20,119 nucleotides of DNA from an uncultured Gemella sp. Lineage in GTDB: Bacteria > Bacillota > Bacilli > Staphylococcales > Gemellaceae. Position 1 is the first letter of the stretch. The number at the start of each line of letters is the position of its first letter. The DNA lies in NCBI RefSeq assembly GCF_900766305.1, contig NZ_CAAFUZ010000046.1, positions 1 to 20,119 on the forward strand, given 5' to 3'. The translations under genes and the position numbers were made by a program. Below the pieces are notes generated by a model that worked only from the letters and a program-made list of their open reading frames with translations, was not told the DNA's origin and did not search any database. Of the stretch, positions 1-7,260 are shown in pieces.

Positions 1-1
1 A

Positions 2-70
2 CTCAAAAATCGTGATTTCGTAGAAATTAATTTTTTAGAGTCACCACAGCACAGTTTATTAGATATCTAA
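2..70 (+). CDS. Possible 3' end of an unidentified gene cut by the window edge
   Basis: One plus-strand frame is open from the window edge to TAA at 68-70 and encodes 22 residues ending PQHSLLDI. The stop lies inside the left arm of a long hairpin (54-106), a common arrangement at a gene end. The stretch is too short to identify and could be chance. No other frame in 1-300 looks coding: all are broken by stops. Confidence 0.2.
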   Translation, partial: LKNRDFVEINFLESPQHSLLDI

Positions 71-176
71 AAAACTTTTATAAAGCGAATTTAGATATCA
101 ATAAACCACTTGCGTTGTACGTTAGAATTTTTAGTGCCAAAGACACGTTAAAATTCTAACGTATAACGTATGCAAG
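54..176. repeat. Two consecutive long hairpins in the left intergenic region
   Basis: Hairpin 1 pairs 54-71 with 90-106. It has 17 paired bases with one bulged A, and both arms contain the word TTAGATATC. Hairpin 2 pairs ACGTTAGAATTTT (119-131) perfectly with 150-162, flanked by an outer CTTGC/GCAAG pair (109-113 and 172-176). Neither is followed by a clear T-tract, so they are not typical terminators. They could be the end of a decayed mobile element or a structured transcript end. The rest of 177-310 shows nothing recognisable. Confidence 0.5.
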
Positions 177-313
177 GACACACCAAGAAGTGAGTCATAA
201 GATGAAACTGATTGGATTGTGTCTACTGCTGAGGCTATGAGTTTTCATATAAACTTTTTTTAATCTAGTACTTTTGGGTCAGCCCCTAAAATAAACAAAT
301 CATAATTATTAAA

Positions 314-361
314 AAGCGACTTTAGAAAATCGATTAATTTAAAACCAATTTCTAGCCGCTT
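314..361 (-). terminator. Likely terminator of the Rpn locus
   Basis: On the minus strand AAGCGGCTAGAAA (361-349) pairs with 328-314, with one mismatch and a 2-nt bulge. The minus strand then runs into a T-tract (the A-run at 311-315). It lies just past the stop of the duplicated Rpn tail at 373. Confidence 0.55.
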
Positions 362-372
362 CTTCACATCTT

Positions 373-591
373 TTATAAGTATCTTTCTAACTCATTTTCT
401 GTCATACCTAGATCTTGACAGGCATCTTTTTTTGAGATTACTCCTAGTTTTACATACTTAATAAATCTCGCTATTGAATTCTCTCGCTCTTCAGTTCGCC
501 CTTGTTCTATTCCTTTTTCTATACCTTCTACATACTTATATTGCAACGAATCTATATATGCATCATATTTCCTTGTCTTTTCATCATACAT
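373..591 (-). CDS. Stand-alone duplicate of the Rpn C-terminal tail (72 aa)
   Basis: The protein matches the last 70 residues of the upstream Rpn protein almost residue for residue. It starts at the same MYDEKTRKYDAY and shares KYVKLGVISKKDACQDLGMT. It differs by a 4-residue insertion making EGIEKGIEQGR and by a few changes at the extreme C-terminus. The nuclease core is absent, so it cannot cleave DNA. Homology begins at the ATG: the sequence upstream is different and supplies its own ribosome binding site, GAGGTGA (608-602), 10 nt before the start. By comparison with intragenic RpnS proteins, it could be a duplicated antitoxin or modulator of the full-length protein (inference). The alternative is an inert duplication remnant. 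It lies 48 bp downstream of the parent gene in the same orientation, ahead of the hairpin at 314-361, so the two are probably co-transcribed. Confidence 0.55.
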   Translation of the reverse strand: MYDEKTRKYDAYIDSLQYKYVEGIEKGIEQGRTEERENSIARFIKYVKLGVISKKDACQDLGMTENELERYL

Positions 592-639
592 TTTCTCAAA
601 ATCACCTCATTATAAACGAAGATTTTTTTACAGGCTTAT

Positions 640-852
640 CTATGCTTGTAAATATTTATCAAGCTCTTTTTCTGTCATTCCTAAATCTTGGCAAGCATCT
701 TTTTTTGAGATTACTCCTAGTTTTACATACTTAATAAATCTCGCTATTGAATTCTCTCGCTCTTCTGTTCGCCCTTGTTCTATACCTTCTACATACTTAT
801 ATTGCAACGAATCTATATATGCATCATACTTCCTTGTTTTTTCATCATACAT
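640..852 (-). CDS. Putative internally initiated Rpn small protein (70 aa)
   Basis: Inside the Rpn gene, AGGAGG (866-861) sits exactly 8 nt upstream of an in-frame ATG (852-850, Met229). Translation from there gives a 70-residue tail lacking the nuclease domain. This matches the organisation reported for RpnS intragenic antitoxins, where the C-terminal fragment binds and restrains the full-length toxin. The downstream duplicate at 373-591 starts at the same methionine, which independently marks it as a natural start. Expression is not shown by sequence: the GAG-GAG codons could simply encode the Glu-Glu of the parent protein. Confidence 0.45.
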   Translation of the reverse strand: MYDEKTRKYDAYIDSLQYKYVEGIEQGRTEERENSIARFIKYVKLGVISKKDACQDLGMTEKELDKYLQA

Positions 853-1536
853 AGCTTTTTCCTCCTCACTCCAATTTTTATACTCCATCATACTATCAGC
901 ACTCTCTATTATTTCATCCTGACTTTGAGTAAACGGCTGATTAGAGAATAATTCCAACCATCGTTTTTTATTATAGTTTTCTCTTATATTTGGATTGTAT
1001 TTATTCAACTCTAAAAATGCCATAGTTATCAAATTTCTTTTTTCTTTAATCCCTTTTACATCGACTTTTAGCTGTTTATTTGTATCATCGTCTCTTAAAC
1101 TGAAACTTCTTATAGCTCTATCATCGTCAAAATAATTTTTTTCTAAAATAGATACCGAATATACTGGAATTAACTCCGAATATATTGGATTAGTTCTACC
1201 TAGTTGTAATCTTATTGTATCCATATTTTTTGATACCTGATTACATATATACACCCATAGTCGTTTTAGAAACTCTAACTGCTTAGATACTTGAATTTCT
1301 ATAATAACTTGAGTACCATCATCCAACTCGGCGAGAACATCTAATGACGTATTATAGAGTAATATCTCGTCTTCAAAGCTTGAATGAATTTGCGTTCCGT
1401 CTAAAATTTTTGAACATTTAACCGAAAGCCCTAAAATGTCACTTATAAAAGCTGATGTTATCTCTGTATTAGAGAATATCTTTTTAGCTACTAAGTCTTC
1501 TGTTGGTTTTATGTGTTCATGTCTAACTTTTTTCAT
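640..1536 (-). CDS. Rpn family recombination-promoting nuclease / PD-(D/E)XK putative transposase
   Basis: 298 residues. The N-terminal half has the Rpn/PDDEXK signature: an opening like KPTEDLVAKKIF, then SLDVLAELDDGTQVIIEIQ with the metal-binding residues D66 and E80-x-Q82. A middle region holds ITMAFLELNKYNP. The tail is hydrophilic and carries the E-G-I-E-Q-G-R-T-E-E-R linker typical of this family. Rpn proteins are DNA endonucleases related to transposases, linked to recombination and, in E. coli, to phage defence controlled by a small C-terminal protein made from inside the gene. The start is supported by GGGAGGTG 8 nt upstream of ATG 1536. A strong internal ribosome binding site and ATG at codon 229 suggest that a second product is made. 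The family call is firm; the physiological role here is inferred. Confidence 0.85.
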   Translation of the reverse strand: MKKVRHEHIKPTEDLVAKKIFSNTEITSAFISDILGLSVKCSKILDGTQIHSSFEDEILLYNTSLDVLAELDDGTQVIIEIQVSKQLEFLKRLWVYICNQVSKNMDTIRLQLGRTNPIYSELIPVYSVSILEKNYFDDDRAIRSFSLRDDDTNKQLKVDVKGIKEKRNLITMAFLELNKYNPNIRENYNKKRWLELFSNQPFTQSQDEIIESADSMMEYKNWSEEEKAMYDEKTRKYDAYIDSLQYKYVEGIEQGRTEERENSIARFIKYVKLGVISKKDACQDLGMTEKELDKYLQA

Positions 1537-1583
1537 AATTTCACACCTCCCAAATGTGATTAATTACAATCTCCTATACCAAT

Positions 1584-1612
1584 ATTATACCATAGTAATA
1601 TTAGCTATTCCA
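1584..1612 (-). promoter_or_regulatory. Probable promoter of the Rpn gene
   Basis: A minus-strand TATAAT lies at 1589-1584 with a weak -35 (TGGAAT, 1612-1607) at 17-nt spacing, about 48 nt upstream of the Rpn start codon. Confidence 0.45.
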
Positions 1613-1700
1613 TTGATATATAGTGTTTTATGATTAATTTCTTTGAATATACAACTACAGACAAACTCAATTAAAAGATTTTATACTAATCACTTTTTCT

Positions 1701-1728
1701 TTCACAATTACCATATCTATATTATAAT
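1701..1728 (+). promoter_or_regulatory. uvrB promoter
   Basis: TTCACA (1701-1706) and TATAAT (1723-1728) are separated by 16 nt, about 95 nt upstream of the uvrB start. I looked for a Gram-positive LexA operator (GAAC-N4-GTTC) around it and found none, so SOS control is not evident from sequence. Confidence 0.6.
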
Positions 1729-1756
1729 ATTTAATGAAAGAAAGAATTAATTAACC

Positions 1757-1797
1757 TTTTGTGAGAGTTTTATTATTTATACTATTAACTCACAAAA
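1757..1797 (+). promoter_or_regulatory. Hairpin in the uvrB 5' untranslated region
   Basis: TTTTGTGAG (1757-1765) pairs perfectly with CTCACAAAA (1789-1797) around a 23-nt loop. It ends 10 nt before the AAGGAG ribosome binding site. No T-tract follows, so it is more likely a translation or stability element, or an inverted-repeat operator, than a terminator. Confidence 0.4.
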
Positions 1798-1821
1798 CAA
1801 CCTATATAAGGAGTGAATTTT

Positions 1822-3819
1822 TTGGAAATTAATAGATTACATGTAGATTTTGATCTTCAGAGTAAGTACGACCCTAAAGGTGATCAGATTAATGCGATTG
1901 CCGAACTTACTGAAGGTTTAAATAATGGAGAGAAATATCAAACTTTACTTGGTGCAACTGGTACTGGTAAGACCTTTACTATAGCTAATATAGTAAAAAA
2001 TGTAGGAAAACCTACCCTAGTTCTGGCTCATAACAAAACATTAGCTGGTCAATTATATAACGAGCTTAAAGAATTTTTCCCGAATAACCGTGTTGAGTAC
2101 TTCGTTTCATACTATGATTACTTCCAACCTGAGGCATACGTTCCATCAACAGACACATATATAGAAAAAGATTCATCAGTAAATGATGAGATAGATAAAC
2201 TACGACACAGTGCAACATCTTCATTATTCGATCGTGATGATGTTATTATCGTATCGAGTGTCAGCTGTATATATGGTCTTGGTTCGCCAGAAGAATATTC
2301 ATCACTAGTACTATCATTACGTGTTGGTGATGAAATCAATAGAAATAAAATAATGGAAAAATTAATTAGCATTCAATATATGCGAAATGATATTGAGTTT
2401 ACTCGTGGTAATTTTAGAGTACGAGGTGATGTAATTGAAATCTTCCCTGCATCTCGTAGTGAAAACTCTGTTCGTATAGAGATGTTCGGTGATGAAATCG
2501 ATCGTATTCGTGAAATTAATCCTTTAACTGGAGAAGTACTAAGTGAACTTGAACATATCGCGATTTATCCTGCCAGTCACTTCGTTGCTGGTGATGAAAA
2601 AACTAAAGAAGCTATTAAGAGAATACGAGCTGAGCTAGAAGAAAGACTTAAGGTTCTAAATATGGAAAATAAACTTCTAGAAGCACAACGTCTCGAACAA
2701 CGTACTAACTACGATCTTGAAATGATGGAAGAAATGGGATTCTGTTCAGGTATCGAGAACTATTCTCTTCATCTTACACTTCGTGAGCCCGGTAGTACGC
2801 CATATACTCTACTAGATTACTTCCCAGATGATTGGTTACTAGTTGTCGATGAATCACACGTTACCCTACCTCAGGTTCGTGGTATGTTTAACGGAGACAG
2901 AGCACGTAAACAAGTACTTGTTGATTATGGATTCAGATTACCGACAGCTCTGGATAACCGTCCTTTAAACTTCGAAGAATTCGAGAAAAAACTTAATCAA
3001 GCTATTTTCGTATCAGCAACACCTGGGGATTTCGAGTTAGAAAACAGTACAAAGATTACTGAACAAATCATTCGTCCTACAGGTCTACTAGATCCAATTA
3101 TCGATATTAGACCTGTTAGTGACCAAGTATTTGATATTACTAAAGAAGCCGAGAAGATTATCGCTAAGGGAGAACGTGTACTTATCACTACCTTAACGAA
3201 AAAAATGGCAGAATCTCTGACAGCTTATCTGAAAGAAAATGGTTTAAAAGTAGAATACCTGCACTCTGATATTAAAACATTAGAACGTACCGAAATAATT
3301 AGAAATCTTCGACTTGGTAAATTCGATATACTAATAGGTATCAACTTACTTCGTGAAGGTTTAGATATTCCTGAAGTATCACTTGTAGCTATTCTGGATG
3401 CAGATAAAGAAGGATTTTTACGTGGAGACAAAGCTCTTCTTCAAACTATCGGACGTGCCGCACGTAATGCGAATGGTCGTGTAATAATGTATGCAGATAA
3501 TATTACTCGAAGTATGAGAAAAGCGATTGATGAAACAAACCGTCGTCGTGAAATTCAAATGGCATATAACGAAGAACATAGAATTACCCCACAAACAATT
3601 ATTAAAGATATCCGTGATTCTATCAGTGCTAAGAAAGAAGTGGTTGATGAAGATATTGTTGAAATTGAAGAAACTACAAATATCAACGATGATAATATCG
3701 AGGAACACTTAGCAGAATTAGAACAACAAATGTTCGCCGCTGCAGAAAAATTCGAATTCGAACAAGCTGCAAAACTTCGTGATACTATCGCAGAACTAAA
3801 AGAGAAATATAAACTATAG
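1822..3819 (+). CDS. uvrB: UvrABC excinuclease subunit B
   Basis: UvrB is the damage-verifying helicase-like subunit of nucleotide excision repair. It is loaded by UvrA and then recruits UvrC for incision. Visible in order: Walker A GATGTGKT (residues 44-51), the beta-hairpin region [16 protein letters not shown] that inserts into DNA, Walker B-like [13 protein letters not shown], helicase motifs [19 protein letters not shown] and QTIGRAARN, and a C-terminal UVR coiled-coil domain ([20 protein letters not shown]) that contacts UvrA and UvrC. Length is 665 residues, normal for the family. I place the start at TTG 1822 rather than GTG 1813 because AAGGAG (1808-1813) overlaps the GTG but lies 8 nt before the TTG, and the family N-terminus starts near here. 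uvrA does not follow, although the two are often adjacent. A strong terminator follows, so the gene is monocistronic. Confidence 0.97.
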   Translation: MEINRLHVDFDLQSKYDPKGDQINAIAELTEGLNNGEKYQTLLGATGTGKTFTIANIVKNVGKPTLVLAHNKTLAGQLYNELKEFFPNNRVEYFVSYYDYFQPEAYVPSTDTYIEKDSSVNDEIDKLRHSATSSLFDRDDVIIVSSVSCIYGLGSPEEYSSLVLSLRVGDEINRNKIMEKLISIQYMRNDIEFTRGNFRVRGDVIEIFPASRSENSVRIEMFGDEIDRIREINPLTGEVLSELEHIAIYPASHFVAGDEKTKEAIKRIRAELEERLKVLNMENKLLEAQRLEQRTNYDLEMMEEMGFCSGIENYSLHLTLREPGSTPYTLLDYFPDDWLLVVDESHVTLPQVRGMFNGDRARKQVLVDYGFRLPTALDNRPLNFEEFEKKLNQAIFVSATPGDFELENSTKITEQIIRPTGLLDPIIDIRPVSDQVFDITKEAEKIIAKGERVLITTLTKKMAESLTAYLKENGLKVEYLHSDIKTLERTEIIRNLRLGKFDILIGINLLREGLDIPEVSLVAILDADKEGFLRGDKALLQTIGRAARNANGRVIMYADNITRSMRKAIDETNRRREIQMAYNEEHRITPQTIIKDIRDSISAKKEVVDEDIVEIEETTNINDDNIEEHLAELEQQMFAAAEKFEFEQAAKLRDTIAELKEKYKL

Positions 3820-3830
3820 AATATGAACTG

Positions 3831-3878
3831 ATAGAAGCAACTATGTTATTTTAACTTGTAACAACTAGTTGCTTCTAT
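3831..3878 (+). terminator. uvrB terminator
   Basis: ATAGAAGCAACTA (3831-3843) pairs perfectly with 3866-3878. An inner TGTTA/TAACA pair extends the stem, and a T-run follows at 3880-3885. Confidence 0.9.
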
Positions 3879-3952
3879 ATTTTTTCAAATTTTATTTTTT
3901 ATAAAATTTCTTCTATTAAACCTTACAAATTTATTCTACTTTTAAGTTTTTA

Positions 3953-3961
3953 TGATATAAT
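3953..3961 (+). promoter_or_regulatory. ddl-murF promoter (extended -10)
   Basis: TGATATAAT is a TGnTATAAT extended -10 with no convincing -35. It predicts a leader of about 115 nt before ddl. I see no known riboswitch in that leader. Confidence 0.5.
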
Positions 3962-4082
3962 AAGGTATGTTAGTTTTGTATCGTAATTAACAAATTTCGA
4001 CCACAACTAAATTAAAATATGTGTATATTGAAATTTATACATTATAATTAAAAACAATTTTTATTTCTTAGGAGATTTAAAC

Positions 4083-5150
4083 ATGACAAAACAAAATATT
4101 GGAATTGTATACGGTGGTAAAAGTGCTGAACACTCAGTATCACTTTTAACAGCGAAATCAATTATTAACGCGATAGACAAAGAAAAATACAACGTATTCC
4201 CTATCTTTATCTCATTAGAAGGTAACTGGGCACGTGGTGAAAAAATTACATCAGAAGTAACTGATCAACATGATTTAGTTTTCTCTAACTTTGACAATGA
4301 TATCAGTGGATTATTATTCGAAGATGGACGTAAATTCGATATCGTCTTCCCTGTTCTACACGGGCCTAATGGTGAAGATGGAACAATCCAAGGTTTACTA
4401 GAAATCATGGACATCGCTTATGTTGGTAACAACGTACTTTCAAGTGCAGCTGGTATGGATAAAGTAGTTATGAAACAATTATTCGCTGCTTATGACCTTC
4501 CACAACTTCCATACGTTCACTTTATCGAATATACTTGGAAAAACAAAAAAGAAGCACTTATCGCTGAAATTAATGAAAATCTTAAATACCCTGTATTCGT
4601 AAAACCTGCGAACTTAGGTTCTTCAGTTGGTATTAGCCGTTGTAACGATGAAGCTGAATTAGTTAAAGGTATTGAAGAAGCTCTTAAATTCGACAAAAAA
4701 ATCGTTGTTGAACAAGGTGCTGTAGGCGCTAAAGAAATCGAAGTTGCCGTTCTTGGTTACAACGAAGTTAAGACTACAGATCCAGGTGAGATCGTAAATA
4801 TTTCTTCAACAGAATTCTACGATTATGAAACTAAATACACAGATGGACAATCTCGTATGGATATTCCAGCTCCAATCGATACTACTCTATATCCTAAATT
4901 CAGAGAAATGGCAGCAACTGCATTCCGTGCAATCAGTGGATCAGGATTAGTACGTGCTGACTTCTTCTACACTAAAGAAGGAGAAATCTTCATTAACGAA
5001 GTAAACACAATGCCTGGATTCACTCCATTCTCAATGTTCCCTTCTCTATGGGCTAACATGAACGTGAGTTATTCAGAAATTATCGAAGAACTATTCGCAC
5101 TAGCTGTAGAACGTTACGAAGATCGTAAAAACTTATTAACTGAAGAATAG
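4083..5150 (+). CDS. ddl: D-alanine--D-alanine ligase
   Basis: This cytoplasmic ligase joins two D-alanines using ATP; the dipeptide becomes the end of the peptidoglycan stem peptide and is the target of vancomycin. The N-terminal domain starts MTKQNIGIVYGGKSAEHSVS with the conserved E-H-S segment. The ATP-grasp core has YPVFVKPANLGSSVGISR, and the metal-binding end has FINEVNTMPGFTPFSMFP. The omega-loop region TEFYDYETKYTDGQ has the Tyr of ordinary D-Ala:D-Ala ligases rather than the D-Ala:D-Lac enzymes of vancomycin resistance. Length is 355 residues, typical. TAGGAGA lies upstream of ATG 4083. murF starts 8 nt after the stop, so the two form an operon that makes the dipeptide and then uses it. 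Confidence 0.96.
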   Translation: MTKQNIGIVYGGKSAEHSVSLLTAKSIINAIDKEKYNVFPIFISLEGNWARGEKITSEVTDQHDLVFSNFDNDISGLLFEDGRKFDIVFPVLHGPNGEDGTIQGLLEIMDIAYVGNNVLSSAAGMDKVVMKQLFAAYDLPQLPYVHFIEYTWKNKKEALIAEINENLKYPVFVKPANLGSSVGISRCNDEAELVKGIEEALKFDKKIVVEQGAVGAKEIEVAVLGYNEVKTTDPGEIVNISSTEFYDYETKYTDGQSRMDIPAPIDTTLYPKFREMAATAFRAISGSGLVRADFFYTKEGEIFINEVNTMPGFTPFSMFPSLWANMNVSYSEIIEELFALAVERYEDRKNLLTEE

Positions 5151-5158
5151 GATTAACC

Positions 5159-6520
5159 ATGAAATATTTAGTTACAGATTTAGAAAAAATATTAAATGCA
5201 AAAAAAGCAAATATTACTAGCAATGTAGAAATTACTGGTATCGCAATTGATAGTAGAAAAGTAAAACAAGGTGACTTATTTATCCCCTTCTTAGGTGAAA
5301 ATGTAGATGGACACAACTATATAGAAAGTGCCTTTGAAAAAGGTGCTACAGCAAGTTTGTCATTAAAAGACGACTTTGTTTCTGATGACAATATAATCTA
5401 TGTTGATGATAGTTACGAAGCAATTCAAACTCTAGCAAAACACTATTTAGAAAGTTTAAATGCCAAAACTATCGCAATTACTGGTAGTAACGGTAAAACA
5501 ACTACTAAAGATATTATCACTAGTATATTATCAACAAAATATAAAGTTCACAAAACACAAGGAAACTTTAACAATGAACTTGGTGTGCCAATTACTATTC
5601 TTGCTGCGCCTGAAGATAGTGAAATACTAGTTCTTGAAATGGGGGCTGATGGTTTTGGACAACTTGACTTCTTATCTAAGTTAGTTGAACCTGACTATAC
5701 TGTAATTACTAATATCGGTGAAAGTCATATTGAATTCTTCAAATCTCGTGAAGGTATTGCTAAAGCTAAATTCGAGATCACTAATGGTATGAAAAAAGAC
5801 GGATACTTTGTCTATAACGGAGATGAAGTCCTTTTAAAAACATTAGTAGATTCTTCAGAAATTAACGCAACATCATGTGGTGAAAATAACTATAACGATA
5901 TTATTTTAGAAGACTACACAATTACACGTGACAAAATTGATTTTAAACTTAATATAAGTGACGAACAATACTTCACAAAATTAAAAGGAAAACATAATCT
6001 ATATAACATTATGTTCGCAACTGCAATCGCTAGTAAAATCGGATTAACTAACAAAGAAATCCGCAAAGCTATTGAAAATACTGTGGAAATCACAGGCATG
6101 CGTCTACAAAGTATCCCTTACAAAGAAGATTCACTAATAATTAATGATGCATACAACGCCAGCCCCACTTCTATGAAAGCAGGTGTTGATGTAGTAAGTA
6201 GTTACGATGACTTCGATTATAAAACACTTGTATTAGGGAGTATGTTCGAACTAGGGCCTAACGAAGTTAACTATCACGGTGAAGTTGGAGAATATATTTC
6301 TGAAAACACAAATGATATTGACTTAGTAATCAGCGTTGGCGAATTAGCTGAAAACATTACAAAACAAATAAAAAATGACAAAATAAAAACACTACACTTC
6401 CCTACTACAGCAGAAGTTAGTGAATATCTAAAAAATAACAAACACAAAAACGAAGTAATCTTATTCAAAGCAAGCCGTTCTATGAAACTAGAGACTATTA
6501 TTGAAGAGATAACGAAGTAA
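5159..6520 (+). CDS. murF: UDP-N-acetylmuramoyl-tripeptide--D-alanyl-D-alanine ligase
   Basis: MurF adds the D-Ala-D-Ala made by Ddl to UDP-MurNAc-tripeptide, completing the cytoplasmic peptidoglycan precursor. Features in order: Mur N-terminal substrate domain with GIAIDSRKVKQGDLFIPF, ATP-binding P-loop AITGSNGKTTTKD (about residue 105-120), NFNNELGVPITIL, EMGADGFGQL, TNIGESHIEFF (metal and ATP contacts), and NDAYNASPTSMKAGV in the C-terminal half. Length is 453 residues, normal. It follows ddl by 8 nt with its ribosome binding site inside the ddl end, so translation is probably coupled. A strong terminator closes the operon. Confidence 0.96.
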   Translation: MKYLVTDLEKILNAKKANITSNVEITGIAIDSRKVKQGDLFIPFLGENVDGHNYIESAFEKGATASLSLKDDFVSDDNIIYVDDSYEAIQTLAKHYLESLNAKTIAITGSNGKTTTKDIITSILSTKYKVHKTQGNFNNELGVPITILAAPEDSEILVLEMGADGFGQLDFLSKLVEPDYTVITNIGESHIEFFKSREGIAKAKFEITNGMKKDGYFVYNGDEVLLKTLVDSSEINATSCGENNYNDIILEDYTITRDKIDFKLNISDEQYFTKLKGKHNLYNIMFATAIASKIGLTNKEIRKAIENTVEITGMRLQSIPYKEDSLIINDAYNASPTSMKAGVDVVSSYDDFDYKTLVLGSMFELGPNEVNYHGEVGEYISENTNDIDLVISVGELAENITKQIKNDKIKTLHFPTTAEVSEYLKNNKHKNEVILFKASRSMKLETIIEEITK

Positions 6521-6529
6521 GAGAATGTT

Positions 6530-6571
6530 AAAAAGCATTTACGTTTATTGAGATTAACGTAAATGCTTTTT
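6530..6571 (+). terminator. ddl-murF terminator
   Basis: A perfect 16-bp stem (6530-6545 with 6556-6571, AAAGCATTTACGTT arms) has a 10-nt loop and ends in a T-run. The A-run at the other end could also make it work on the minus strand. Confidence 0.9.
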
Positions 6572-6610
6572 ATTTAGCTTTACAATCATCCGCATTTATG
6601 TAAACAAAAA

Positions 6611-6659
6611 TAAGATTATAGATAAAATAACACTCAATGTTATCTCATCAATAATCTTA
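6611..6659 (-). terminator. Terminator at the trailer end of the CRISPR array
   Basis: Read on the minus strand, TAAGATTAT (6659-6651) pairs with 6619-6611. An inner ATAACA/TGTTAT stem lies within, and TTTTTGTTT follows. It begins 12 bp beyond the last degenerate repeat, so it should end the pre-crRNA. Confidence 0.7.
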
Positions 6660-6670
6660 TAATATAATCA

Positions 6671-7217
6671 CAAAATTAACATATCTCTCAAACTGCTTTG
6701 AATAGACCCTAAGGCACTACTCAGTTTAGTAGAATTCAAAATTTACATGTCTCTCAAACGTTATTTCGGTTATGTTTTCAAAGAAGGCAGTTTGTAGAAT
6801 TCAAAATTTACATATCTCTCAAACTAGAACGTGTTAGAGATCTAGAAGAAAGTAGTTTGTAGAATTTAAAATTTACATATCTCTCAAACAAGCCGTACTC
6901 TTTACCCAAGAGCCAGTATGTTTAGTAGAATTCAAAATTTACATATCTCTCAAACAATTGCGAATAACATTGCCGTCATTATTTTGTTTGTAGAATTCAA
7001 AATTTACATATCTCTCAAACAGTTTTGGAGGTGGTAGAAATGTCGTTACAGTTTGTAGAATTCAAAATTTACATATCTCTCAAACACGACTTAGATATCG
7101 TTGCTAACTTCATCAGTTTTGTAGAATTCAAAATTTACATATCTCTCAAACAACCTTCTACTTCTTTTGACTTTCCCCAATGTTTTGTAAAATTCAAAAT
7201 TTACATATTTCTCAAAC
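6671..7217 (-). CRISPR. Type II-A CRISPR array, 9 repeats and 8 spacers, transcribed on the minus strand
   Basis: Nine repeats (first base to last on the plus strand): 7182-7217, 7116-7151, 7051-7085, 6986-7020, 6920-6955, 6855-6889, 6789/6790-6824, 6724-6759, and a decayed one ending at 6693. The spacers between them are consistently 30 bp. In crRNA sense the repeat begins GTTTGAGAGATATG and ends GAATTCTAC plus AAAC, TAAAC or AAAAC, so units are 35 or 36 bp. Orientation is fixed by three facts: the adjacent cas genes, the complementary tracrRNA, and the decayed repeat at 6671-6693, which keeps its 5' half only, as is usual at the trailer end. The leader-proximal repeat (7182-7217) has two private substitutions. 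The upstream boundary of the decayed last repeat is uncertain. Confidence 0.98.
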
Positions 7218-7260
7218 CTCAAATTGAGATTTGGAGAAAAAAATTTTGAATTTGGGTATA
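7218..7260 (-). promoter_or_regulatory. CRISPR leader with II-A leader-anchoring sequence
   Basis: ATTTGAG (7224-7218, minus strand) abuts the first repeat. It is the leader-anchoring motif that directs Csn2/Cas9-dependent spacer integration in type II-A systems. Only about 43 bp separate this repeat from the tracrRNA terminator, and I see no convincing promoter in it. A 13-nt segment (7241-7253) is a perfect inverted match to part of the first repeat (7190-7202). Confidence 0.65.

Noticed and set aside
1640..1812. LexA/SOS box upstream of uvrB
   Set aside because: No GAAC-N4-GTTC type site was found; the only inverted repeat (1757-1797) has the wrong sequence and spacing.
2118..3708. Several open frames antisense to uvrB
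   Set aside because: No ribosome binding sites, low-complexity Ser/Ile-rich products, fully overlapped by a clear gene.
4083..5150. Possible vancomycin-resistance type ligase
   Set aside because: The omega-loop has the Tyr-containing motif of normal D-Ala:D-Ala ligases, and the gene is paired with murF rather than vanH or vanX.
6694..6723. Resemblance of the trailer-end spacer to the 3' half of a classical streptococcal II-A repeat (TTTGAATAGACCC against TTTGAATGGTCCC)
   Set aside because: Only a partial match of short length and on the opposite strand to that expected; probably chance.
7025..7249. A plus-strand open frame with repeated VEFKIYISLK
   Set aside because: It is the CRISPR array translated; the repeated peptide is the CRISPR repeat.
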